From Histomonas meleagridis (Eukaryota; Parabasalia; Tritrichomonadida; Dientamoebidae): a DNA stretch of 64,000 nt. Shown piece after piece: positions 54,001 through 64,000 of this stretch; within the stretch, counting starts at the first letter, position 1; each line of letters begins with the position of its first letter. The DNA lies in assembly GCA_020186115.1 (NCBI GenBank), contig WSYJ01000149.1:1661436-1725435 (forward strand), read 5' to 3'. The notes below the pieces were generated by a model. The model saw only the letters and a program-made list of their open reading frames with translations. It was not told where the DNA came from and made no database searches. The position numbers were made by a program, and so were the translations under genes.

Positions 54001-56690
54001 TTTCATTTGAAATGATTAGTTGTTAAAAAATTGTAAATTTGATTGAATTCATTGTTACAACAATGTTATAAAGTAGTTGTATCTTAAATTAATACTTTAA
54101 ATTAACTTTCTTTTGTCAATTTAGTTCGTTTGTAATCTATTTTTGTGTCACTTTTGACATTCAAATAGGAGCAGATTAATAATGTCAAGGCTTTAAATAT
54201 ACCTCTGAAATAATGTCTAAAAATCAAAAGAATGTTTTAAAATCAATTTTAAAAAACTATATTTTGAATAATTTTGTCAAATATAGAAATGTCAGAAAAA
54301 TATTGGAAATTATGAGTTTTGATACTTTAAAACATTGTTTAATTGACTCTGTAGATTTCATTTTTCAATTTATTAGTAAATTTTGATATTTTTATTTGGA
54401 TGGAAATTCGAAGATTTTTGAACTCAATAAACATTAATTTTTTTCATAATAATGATATTATTATTTATTAATTGCTTTGTTTTGTGTGTTATTGTAGTTC
54501 ATTTGTGTGGAAAGTATTATTACTCTGGCTACATAAAAATCATTCATTTGTAAACTGCCGATTTTGACAGCATTAATATTGATCGATTAGATTTTTATCT
54601 ATGTGTTAGTTATTTAAGGTTGTCGTTATTAATTTTTGTTTTAATCTTTAAATTATTTCAATTTTTTCATTTGAAATGATTAGTTGAGAAAAAATTGTAA
54701 ATTTGATTGAATTCATTGTTACAACAATGTTATAAAGTAGTTGTATCTTAAATTAATAATTTAAATTAACTTTCTTTGTCAATTTAGTTCGTTTGTACTC
54801 TATTTTTGTGTACACTTTTTGACGATTCAAAATAAGACGTTAATAATGTCAGTTTTAAATATACCTCAGAAATAATGTTTTAAAATAAAAAAGAATGTTT
54901 TAAAATCAATTTTGTTTAAAATTCTAAGTAAAAAACTTTCACTAATGTTGTTGTATTACTCAAAAATATCAAAAAATCGATTTTTATTAAAATTGAAAAT
55001 TATTCAATTTTGACAAATTTTGAATTTAATGGAAGAAAAAAAACTAGGATTTTGCAAGAATATTTTGTTTACTTCGAATTGTATTGTCTAAAAAAACTAT
55101 ATTTTGAATAATTTTGTCAAATATAGAAATGTCAGAAAAAATATTGGAAAGTATGAGTTTTGATACTTTAAAACATTGTTTAATTGACTCTGTAGATTTC
55201 ATTTTTCAATTTATTAGTAAATTTTGATATTTTTATTTGGATGGAAATTCGAAGATTTTGAACTCAATAAACATTAATTTTTTCATAATAATGATATTAT
55301 TATTTATTAATTGCTTGTTTTTGTGTGTATTGATTCATTTTGTGGAAATTATTATTATTTTAGTACATAAAAATCATTCATTTTAAATGTCGATTTTGAC
55401 ATTAATATTGTCGTTAAATTTTATCTATGTGTTAGTTATTTAAGGTTGTCGTTATTAATTTTTGTTTTAATCTTTAAATTATTTCAAATTTTTTATTTGA
55501 AATGATTATTTGAAAAAAAATTGTAAATTTGATTGAATTCATTGTTACAACAATGTTATAAAGTAGTTGTATCTTAAATTAATAATTTAAATTAACTTTC
55601 TTTTGTCAATTTAGTTCGTTTGTAATCTATTTTTGTGTCACTTTTTGACATTCAAATAAGACGTTAATAATGTCAGTTTTAAATATACCTCAGAAATAAT
55701 GAAAAAAAAAAAAAAAGAATGTTTTAAAATCAATTTTGTTCAAAATTCTAAGTAAAAAATATTCACTAATGTTGTTGTATTACTCAAAAATATCAAAAAA
55801 ATCGATTTTTATTAAAATTGAAAATTATCAATTTTGACAAATTTTGAATTTAATGGAAGAAAAAAAACTAGGATTTTGCAAGAATATCATATTTACTTCG
55901 AATTTTATTGTTAAAGAAAACTATATTTTGAATAATTTTGTCAAATATAGAAATGTCAGAAAAATATTGGAAATTATTAGTTTTAATACTTTAAAACATT
56001 GTTTAATTGACTCTGTAGATTTCATTTTTCAATTTATTAGTAAATTTTCAAATTTTTATTTGGATGGAAATTCGAAGATTTTGAACTCAATAAACATTAA
56101 TTTTTTTTCATAATAATGATATTATTATTTATTAATTGCTTGTTTTTGTGTGTATTGATTCATTTTGTGGAAATTATTATTATTTTAGTACATAAAAATC
56201 ATTCATTTTAAATGTCGATTTTGACATTAATATTGTCGTTAAATTTTATCTATGTGTTAGTTATTTAAGGTTGTCGTTATTAATTTTTGTTTTAATCTTT
56301 AAATTATTTCAAATTTTTTTAATTTGAGAATGATTAGTTGAGAAAAAAATTGTAAATTTGATTGAATTCATTGTTACAACAATGTTATAAAGTAGTTGTA
56401 TCTTAAATTAATAATTTAAATTAACTTTCTTTTGTCAATTTAGTTCGTTTGTAATCTATTTTTTTGTCACTTTTTGACATTCAAATAAGACGTTAATAAT
56501 GTCAGTTTTAAATATACCTCAGAAATAATGTTTTAAAATCAAATTTTTGTTTTAAAATCAATTTTGTTTAAAATTCTAAGTAAAAAATATTCACTAATGT
56601 TGTTGTATTACTCAAAAATATCAAAAAATCAAATTTTTATTAAAATTGCAAATTATTCAATTTTGACAAATTTTTGATTTAATGCAAGAA
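45985..56690 (+). repeat. Spacer zone 3: about 13 copies of a 0.82 kb repeat
   Basis: The anchor CTCAATAAACATTAATTTTT recurs at about 46,041, 46,864, 47,651, 48,579, 49,400, 49,849, 50,571, 51,297, 52,126, 52,953, 53,777, 54,418, 55,260 and 56,085. Most periods are 820-840 bp, with deletion variants of 449, 641, 722 and 726 bp. Each full unit holds TGTGTCACTTTTTGACATTC, ACAACAATGTTATAAA and TATCTATGTGTTAGTTATTT. Reading frames within are accidental. Copies are highly similar except between about 53,640 and 54,830, where scattered differences are concentrated. Confidence 0.9.
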
Positions 56691-56779
56691 AAATAATTAG
56701 GATTGAGCAGGTATATTTTATTTACATGAAATTTTTGAAATTCTTGAAATAACAAGAATCGAAAAAAAAAAAAAAAAAT

Positions 56780-56851
56780 AGGGATGCTTTATTTCGAACC
56801 AGCGGCGCAGGATGTTGGATGCAGCAATCCCTACCATTGGGCTATCGGAGG
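56780..56851 (-). other. tRNA-like segment 1 in rDNA spacer
   Basis: On the minus strand CCTCCGA is followed by TAGCCCAATGGTAGGG (good A box) and 44 bases later by GGTTCGAAA (partial B box), exactly the tRNA spacing. The anticodon position would read CCA. The anticodon, T and acceptor stems do not pair properly, so it is at most a tRNA relic or Pol III-type promoter. It is repeated at 57,142. Confidence 0.5.
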
Positions 56852-57141
56852 AGAAAATTCCCCGAAATTTTTTTTAAATGTTTTTGATAATCTTGAAATT
56901 TACAACAATTTTAAAGTTAAAAGCAGAAGAACAAGTGTAAATGCCTTGTTCATGACCAGAATATAAAAAATATGAAAATTTTGAAATTAGTCAAAAATTT
57001 GAATAATTCAAAATTTCAAGAAAAATCAAAATTATAATAGAAGAAAGTTCATTAAAATGATAATAGATGAAATTGTTCTATTAAATATCTGTTTAATTTC
57101 GAAAATATCAAAAAGATCACAACAAAAAAAATAAAAAAATT

Positions 57142-57213
57142 TGGAGGTGGCTTATTTCGAACCAGCGGCGCAGGATGTTGGATGCGACAATCCCTACCAT
57201 TGGGCTATCGGAG
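57142..57213 (-). other. tRNA-like segment 2 in rDNA spacer
   Basis: Second copy of the tRNA-like segment, about 360 bp from the first, part of a tandem duplication (56,785-57,125 and 57,145-57,680). It differs at the position GTCGC versus GCTGC. The A and B boxes are the same as in segment 1. The acceptor and T stems again do not pair. Confidence 0.5.
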
Positions 57214-57679
57214 GAGAAAATTCCCCGAAATTTTTTTAGGTATTTAATATATAAATCAAAAAAATTTGAAAATGAAAAAAAATTCTCAAAATGAATTTTT
57301 TCGAAAAATTTTTGTTTTCAAATTCAAAGTAAATTACAAAAAATTAAAAATTTTCAATTACATTAATTTTGATTGGTGCAAGAATATTAACTAAGTTCAA
57401 AGGGATTTTATTTACTTAAAATTTTTTTGATTTAAAGCAAAATTTTTGAAAATCTTGAAATTTACAAGAATTTTAAATTTAAAAGCAGAGAAATAAGTTC
57501 AAATGCCTTAATTACGACTAGAATATAAAAAATTTAAATTTTTTGAAATTAGTCAAAAATTTGAATAATTCAAAAAAAAAAAAAAAATCAAAATTATAAT
57601 AGAAAAAAGTTCATTAAAATGATGATAGATGAAATTATTCTATTAAATATCTGTTTTAATTTCAGAAAATGTCAAAAGA

Positions 57680-58500
57680 TTTCAACATGTACGCTAACTG
57701 CAATTAAGGCCAAAAAAAACAAATTAAAGAGGAAATATGGAGAGATAAAACAAAAAAAAGAAAATTAAAAAAAAATATGAAAATTGAAATTTTCAAAAAT
57801 TTTGAAATTTAATATAATAAATAATAGTAATCAACAACAATAAATGATTGTTATATTTAATAATGAATAAATTTAATTTTAAATTAAAATTTTTATAATA
57901 ATCAAATTTTTTGATTTCAAAATTTTGAAAGTATAACAGCAATATAACAAGGTTTAATAAAGTGAAGAAGAATTTTAAATAATAGGAAATTGAAGAATAA
58001 AATAACGAGCGACCGTTAAGAGAATTAAAAAATAATAAATAAATAAAAAAGTTTAATAAATAAAAATTAAAAATAAAAATTGATAGTAAATAAAATGAAT
58101 AAAATAAGATATAAAATATAAATTTAAACAATATTAAAAGATTTAAATAATTTTTAAAGTAATTAGATATCGATGGAAAAAATTAGGAAAAGAGAGAAGA
58201 GAAGGAAAGAGAAAATTAGATGAGAGGTACAATTTAAAGCAATTCATTAAAGATGTTATAATATATAAAACATTTAAAATTTTACAGGTTTTATGACGAA
58301 AAATTGAAATTTTTCTCTGAAACTGAAGTATCTGTAATCAGTAAGTATTATTAAACAATAAGTCAGTAAGCAAAGTAAATAAAACAAGAGAAGAAGGAAT
58401 AAAAAAATTTTAAGAAATACTGACACTTTTCGTGTAAACCATTCAAAAAATTTTCAATACTTTACAAAAATAAAGTTTCCAAAAACTTAATTGACAGGTT
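57680..58500 (+). other. Spacer zone 4: AT-rich sequence before the promoter block
   Basis: Purine-rich and AT-rich sequence without genes. One minus-strand TTAACGGTCGCTCG lies at about 58,003-58,016. Ends where the promoter-proximal block shared with 35,698 begins. Confidence 0.55.
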
Positions 58501-58836
58501 TATATTTCAAGCAAAAATTAGTGCTCTTGTCTATTAAAATTTTTACCTATAAAAATGAAGTCGTTTTGCCCCTTATGAGGATAACAAGTAAAAAAATTCA
58601 GGAAAAAAATAAACTTAAAATAATTAAATAAAAATTAAATAGGAGAAACTCTATATTAATTATTCTTTATTTTTTTTCTATAAAAATAATAAAAGAAGCT
58701 TTATAATTTTAAAAGTAATTTAGGTTAATAAAAATAATATTAATTAATAAAGAATTTATTAAAATTATTTTTATTTATAATCAGTGGTAACAAATTAAAA
58801 AAAAAATTTATTAAATTATCAATTTTTGATTATTTA
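58501..58836 (+). promoter_or_regulatory. rDNA promoter-proximal block and 5' ETS, copy 2
   Basis: Nearly identical to 35,698-36,026 and in the same position before 18S. Differences are few (for example TATAAAAATG for TATGAAAATG, and a short insertion near 58,681). It marks the start of the second unit; the two starts of identity are 22,803 bp apart. Confidence 0.65.
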
Positions 58837-60317
58837 TACTTGGTTGATCCTGCCAAGGAAGCACACTATGGTCATAGATTAAGCCATGCAAGTGTAAGTT
58901 CAGGTAACTAAACTGCGAACAGCTCATTAACACACTTATTATCTACTTGGAAAAGATTTTTTAAAGAAATCATAAATGGATAGCAGAAGTAATTCTTGTG
59001 CTAATACATGTTTTTAAAATTTCATTGGAAATTAAATACAATGATAAATTTTACCTTTTTATTAAGGAAATCCAATCGAATGAGTGACCTATCAGGCCAG
59101 TACTTAGGATCTTTTCCTAATTAAGCTATTACGGGTAACGGGCGGTTACCGTCGTACTGCCGGAGAAGGCGCCTGAGAGATAGCGACTATATCCACGGGT
59201 AGCAGCAGGCGCGAAACTTACCCACTCGAAATTCTCGGAGGTGGTAATGACCAGTTATAATTTTTATTTTTAATAATAAAATTATATAGGAATATAATTT
59301 TCCATTATATTGGAACCTAGCAGAGGGCCAGTCTGGTGCCAGCAGCTGCGGTAATTCCAGCTCTGCAAGTTTGCTCCCATATTGTTGCAGTTAAAACGCT
59401 CGTAGTCTGAATTAATATTAAGTAACTTTAAAAGGTTACGTTCACTGTGAACAAATCAGGACGCTTAAAGTAAGGATAAATATACTTGAATGATTTTGCG
59501 CAGTATGAAATTTTTATTTAACTTTCAGTAAAGTTAAATAAGATCAAAGAGATTCATCGGGGATAGATCTATTTCATGGCGAACGGCGAAATGTTTTGAC
59601 CCATGAGAGAGAAACTAAGGCGAAAGCATCTATCAAGTGGACTTCTATCGATCAAGGGCGAGAGTAGGAGTATCCAACCGGATCAGAGACCCGGGTAGTT
59701 CCTACCTTAAACTATGCCGACGAGGGCTTATTTTTTTATTTTAGAAGTAGGACCATTAGAGAAATCAATAGTTCATGGGCTCTGGGGGAACTACGACCGC
59801 AAGGCTGAAACTTGAAGGAATTGACGGAAGGGCACACCAGGGGTGGAGCTTGTGGCTTAATTTGAATCAACACGGGGAAACTTACCAGAACCAGATATTT
59901 TTAATGACTGATCAGGATGAAGTTCTTTCAGGATATAATTTTTGGTGGTGCATGGCCGTTGGTGGTGCGTGGGTTGACCTGTCTAGCGTTGATTCAGATA
60001 ACGAGCGAGATTATTACCAATTAAATAATTAATAATATTTTTAAATATTATTTTTAATTTCTAATTGGGACTCCCTGCGTCTAAGCAGGAGGAAGAGGAT
60101 AGCAATAACAGGTCCGTGATGTCCTTTAGATGCTCTGGGCTGCACGCGCGCTACAATGTTAAAAACAATAAGAATAATTTAAAGCTAATTTGAAAAGATC
60201 ATTTTTTTAAAATGAAAAGCTACTCTTGTAATTTTTAACGTAGTTGGGATTGATGATTGTAATCATTATCATGAACCAGGAATCCCTTGTAAAAGTGTGT
60301 CAACAACGCACGTTGAA

Positions 60318-60363
<46 letters not shown>

Positions 60364-60484
60364 GATGACTCGGTGAAATCATTGGATTTTTTTTATATAA
60401 AAGAAGGTGATTAAATCACGTTATCTAGAGGAAGGAGAAGTCGTAACAAGGTAACGGTAGGTGAACCTGCCGTTGGATCAGTTT
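58837..60484 (+). rRNA. 18S (SSU) rRNA, copy 2
   Basis: About 1,648 nt with all universal segments intact, including CACGCGCGCTACAATG at 60,143 onward, which copy 1 lacks. In two variable-region helices (59,422-59,439 and 59,514-59,541) the sequence differs strongly from copy 1 but pairs equally well. Likely the functional type, or one of two types. Confidence 0.95.
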
Positions 60485-60566
60485 AGTAAATAAAATTTAA
60501 ACAATAATTTTAAAAAAAAAAAAAAATAATATACAAAATTAATTTTCAATCATTAATTAAACCTTA

Positions 60567-60715
60567 AACAACGGATGTCTTGGCTCTTTACACGAAGAAG
60601 AACATTGCATAATGTGATAAGCGACTAGATTAGCTCAATTTGTGATAAGTTCGATCTTTGAATGCATATTGCGTATTTATTAATTTATTAATAAATACAT
60701 ATATAATTTAGTAAC
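60567..60715 (+). rRNA. 5.8S rRNA, copy 2
   Basis: Same sequence as copy 1 over the whole gene. ITS1 has an A-run (60,511-60,526) where copy 1 has A-runs with one T. The 3' end is approximate. Confidence 0.88.
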
Positions 60716-60789
60716 AAATAATAATTAATTAATCATTTTAAATAAAAAATGAGAAACTATTTTAAGCTTTTTTTAATTGTTCTAAATTA

Positions 60790-63640
60790 TATAGGAAAAC
60801 CCGCTGAACTGAAGCATCTCAATAAGCGGAGGAAAATAAACTAACTAGGATACTCTTAGTAAGTGCGACCGAAGAGAGTAAAGCTCGATAATTTAAAATC
60901 TATTTTTAGATTAATGTAATTTATTAAACTTATTAATTAAAATATTAAACTATTGATTAAATACATGGCTATAAAGAGTTTAAGCCTCGTTACAATTATT
61001 TTAATTAAGCATAGGTTTAAATAAAGGAGTCGGATAGCTTGAGAATGCTATCTTAAAATAGGTAGTACATCCTATCTAAAGCTAAATATTGTAAAGAGAC
61101 CGATAGTATACAAGTAGTGTGAACGAAAGATGAAAAGAACTCCTGAACGGAGAGTTAATAGCGCCTGAACTTGTTTAGGGTAAGGTATTTCATTAATACA
61201 CCCGTCTTGAAACACGGATTAGGGAGTTTGACTATAATACGAGTATTTAATTATTAAAATTTAAATGCGAAAAGAAATTAACTGCTCTTTTTTTTTGGAG
61301 ATGGCTATAGAGTATTATTGTCAAAACCCGAATGGAGGTGAACTATGCCTGTACAGATTGAAGTCAGGGGAAACTCTGATGGAAGATCGTCCGCGTTATT
61401 GATGTGCAAATCATTTGCTTGATATGGGTATAGGTGCGAAAGACTCATCGAACCTCCTAATAGCTGGTTTCCTCCGAATTTTCCCTAAGGATAGCTGTAA
61501 TATTTATTAATAGTTAAGGAGAGTAGAGAAATGGGTAGAGGTGTAGTGGAACTCCGGTTCTGCAACTTATTTCCAAACTTCGAACCTTCTTAAAATGAAT
61601 AATTTTTCTAATAGAAATTAATCATTAAAGAATATATATTACAAGTGGGCTCTTACCGGTAAGCGGTTATGGCGAAAAAGGGATGAACCTAACGTATAGA
61701 TAAAGTGCCTAAATTTACTATTAATGAAACCATTAAGAGAGTCCATGTATTTAGACAGCGGGTCGGTGCCCCTAAAAGCAGGTATCCGTTAATGAGTGTG
61801 TTAAAACTCCCCCGCCGAATACTCTGGCCTCGAAAATGAATGGCGCATATAGTAATTACTGATACTATACAAATAATTTTTAAATAATTATTTAGTAGGG
61901 GGATGTGAATAACTTTAAGAATTTTTAAATGTAAATTTAAATTAAAAGTTATTTATTACAAATCCTAATTGAAGTAGCGATTATCCAGGTTAAAATCCTG
62001 GGGGCTGATGAGGAGTAGGGTTTCTGGGCAACTTAAATAGACCCAGAGTTAGTCGAACCTAATTTCAATAAAGAAAGAAAGGGAATATGAATGATATTTC
62101 ATAACTAAAAAAATTTTTTTAATAAATAGTGGTAACACAAATTTAAAAAATTATCAATATTAATTAAATACTGTAAATAATAGGGATTTCTTTCCTATAT
62201 AACTTTAATTATTTCCTAAGAATCAAATCAATTGGAGAATAGTTGAAATAATTTAGTAAAACTTAAAATTCGTTTTAAGTTACGGCTATTTAATTAATCC
62301 TTGAAAAGATAATTTTAAACTAAAAAATTTTTACTCGTACCGATAACCGCATCAGGTCTTCAAGGTAAGTAGCTTCTGGCCATTAAGTTATAATAATTTA
62401 GGGAATTCGGCCAATTAGAGCTGTAACTTCGGGATAAAGCTTGGCTCTGATGGAAATCAGAACCGATAGTTACAAGGAGAGCCCAACTGTTTAATAAAAA
62501 CTTAGTAATTATGTAATTACTAATAAAAGTATTAAACATAATATGAATCCTGCTCAGTGCTGTGTTTGTTAACTTGGAAAAATTCAATTAAGCGCCGGTA
62601 AATAGCTGGGGTAACTATGACTCTTATCAAAGTAGCGAAATACCTCGTCACTTAATTAGTGACCTGCATGAACGGAGCTATGAGGTTCTCACTGTCCCAA
62701 ATTATTACTTAGCGAACCAACAGTTGTGGGAACGGGCACAAATTATCCAGCGGGGGAAAGAAGACCCTGTAGAGCTTCACTTTGGTCTAATTTTGTATAG
62801 TTTCGTTAGGGGTGCAGACTAGGTGGGACATTTAATAAATGGATTATGAGAAACCACTACCCTTTCTGGAATTATACTTACTTTTTAATTAAAAGGATAG
62901 AATTAGATAGAAAGTTTGGCTGGGGCGGCACACCTTCGAAAAAAGCAGCGAAGGTGTCCTAAGTTAAGCTCAGTAAGGACAGAAATCTTACGTTGAGGAT
63001 AAGGCCAAAAGCTTAATTTACTGTGTCTTTTTGTACTAGAATCAGTTATGAAAGTAAGGCCTAACGATCCCTAATTAGTCTTAGGTATGTAAGACTTGGG
63101 GTGACAGACAAGTTACCTCCGGGACAACTGGCTTGTGGCTGCTAAGAGATCAAATCAACGCAGCTTTTTGATTCTTCGATGTCGGCTCTTCCTATCCTAG
63201 TGATGTATAAGTCACTAAGGGTTGGATTGTTCACCCGTATTAGGGATCGTGAGCTGGGTTTAGACCGTCGTGAGCCAGGTTTGTTTTTATCCTACTGGAT
63301 ATTTATATTAAGTATCATGTTAGTAGTTTGATTTAGTACGAGAGGAACTGTTGATTATGGTCTCTGGTTAAGGAATTTTAGGAAACTAAATGTTCCAAAG
63401 CTACGCCATCTGAGATAATGGCTGAAGGCCTCTTAAGCCAGAAACTCTTCTAAAAATTGATACTTTAAAACTATTTTAAAATTATGAGATAAAATTAATA
63501 TATTTTTAAATAAAAATCTCTTTAGTTTTAATGACCAAATGTAGAAGACATTTTGTCAACTAGGGTCCTGTAAGTGTAAGAGTGGCATTTAGTCACGATT
63601 CACTGAGGGTCAGCCTAAGTTGTATGGTTATTATAATGTA
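60790..63640 (+). rRNA. 28S (LSU) rRNA, copy 2
   Basis: Begins near AAAACCCGCTGAACTGAAGC and runs to about 63,640; ends approximate. It keeps the 65 nt missing from copy 1 (62,651-62,715, with GACCTGCATGAACGG and CACTGTCCCAAAT) and consensus bases where copy 1 is altered, such as CCTAATAGCTGGTTTCCTCC. The sarcin-ricin loop AGTACGAGAGGAAC is near 63,333. Probably functional. Confidence 0.93.
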
Positions 63641-64000
63641 ATTTAAAAAAAAATTTTTTTCAATTTTTTTTTGCTTATTTTTGTCCGACCAAATAAAAAT
63701 TCAAAATATTTTGTATACTTTATCATTATAATGAATTATTCTTAATACTATTTTTTCATCAATTTTGACAGAATTCAATTGTTATTTGGTCAAAAATACA
63801 AAATAAACTATTTAAAAAGTCTAGTTTTTTACATTAATGGGGTGCTGCACAGCAAAAATCATCAAAATTTTCGATTTTTTTTAAATTGCATTTTTAAACT
63901 TATTAACTAATGACATTCATTCTTTCTTATGATCATTTTGCTTAATTTTTGATTTTTATTGAAATATTCTAATTATTAATAATTAATTCTAATTTTTAAA
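63641..64000 (+). repeat. Start of the next rDNA spacer
   Basis: Matches 40,771-41,130 closely, including TTTGTCCGACCAAATAAAAA and GGTGCTGCACAGCAAAAATC. Shows that the spacer structure repeats after the second unit, so the array continues beyond the window. Confidence 0.85.

Noticed and set aside
46925-56113. Many short similar open frames in the 0.82 kb repeats
   Set aside because: They are accidental frames in AT-rich repeats, shifted by poly-A blocks, without sensible protein composition.
45985-56690. CRISPR-like array
   Set aside because: Repeats are about 0.82 kb long in a eukaryotic rDNA spacer; no short repeat-spacer pattern exists.

Overview
This is nuclear DNA of an AT-rich parabasalid (trichomonad-type) protist. 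The evidence is short rRNA genes that open like trichomonad SSU (TACTTGGTTGATCCTGCC), a 5.8S of trichomonad type, one spliceosomal intron with GTATGT ... ACTAACACATAG (the trichomonad splice signature is GTATGT ... ACTAACACACAG, from memory), Inr-like TCA-Py start sites just upstream of ATGs, and a trichomonad-type DUF3447/ankyrin protein. Two genes look like axonemal parts (LRRC23-like and CYB5D1-like), which suggests a flagellated species. The AT-rich rDNA suggests the Tritrichomonadida (Histomonas/Tritrichomonas side), but I cannot name the species.

Positions 1-18,300 form a compact gene-dense arm. It holds ribosomal protein eL14, a TBL1-like LisH/WD40 protein and a CYB5D1-like protein on a shared promoter, a frameshifted SNARE, an ER-type Hsp70-like protein, an IRE/MAST-type AGC kinase with one intron, an LRRC23-like protein, tRNA-Val(CAC), an ING-type PHD protein, a LARP1 DM15 protein, an FHIP-like helical protein and a Nup98-like nucleoporin. 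Several single-copy genes carry one-base frameshifts, mostly at homopolymers, which looks more like consensus error than decay.

Positions 18,300-35,700 are mixed. They hold a pogo-like DNA transposon with long terminal inverted repeats, a DUF3447/ankyrin gene whose ankyrin units are separated by conserved frame-breaking spacers, a thioredoxin, an LRR-PP2C phosphatase, a dead mariner, a broken large gene, a broken transposase-like gene of another family, and a small RRM protein.

Positions 35,698-64,000 are the edge of a tandem rDNA array: one whole unit of about 22.8 kb (18S-5.8S-28S plus an intergenic spacer of about 18 kb) and most of a second. The spacer has an array of TTAACGGTCA motifs about 0.9 kb after 28S, an AT-rich core, about 13 copies of a 0.82 kb repeat, two tRNA-like segments, and a promoter-proximal block repeated before each 18S. 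The two 18S copies differ by compensatory changes in two helices. The first 28S lacks 65 nt of a conserved core region. Eleven poly-A blocks replace normal sequence at matching length and are probably assembly artefacts.
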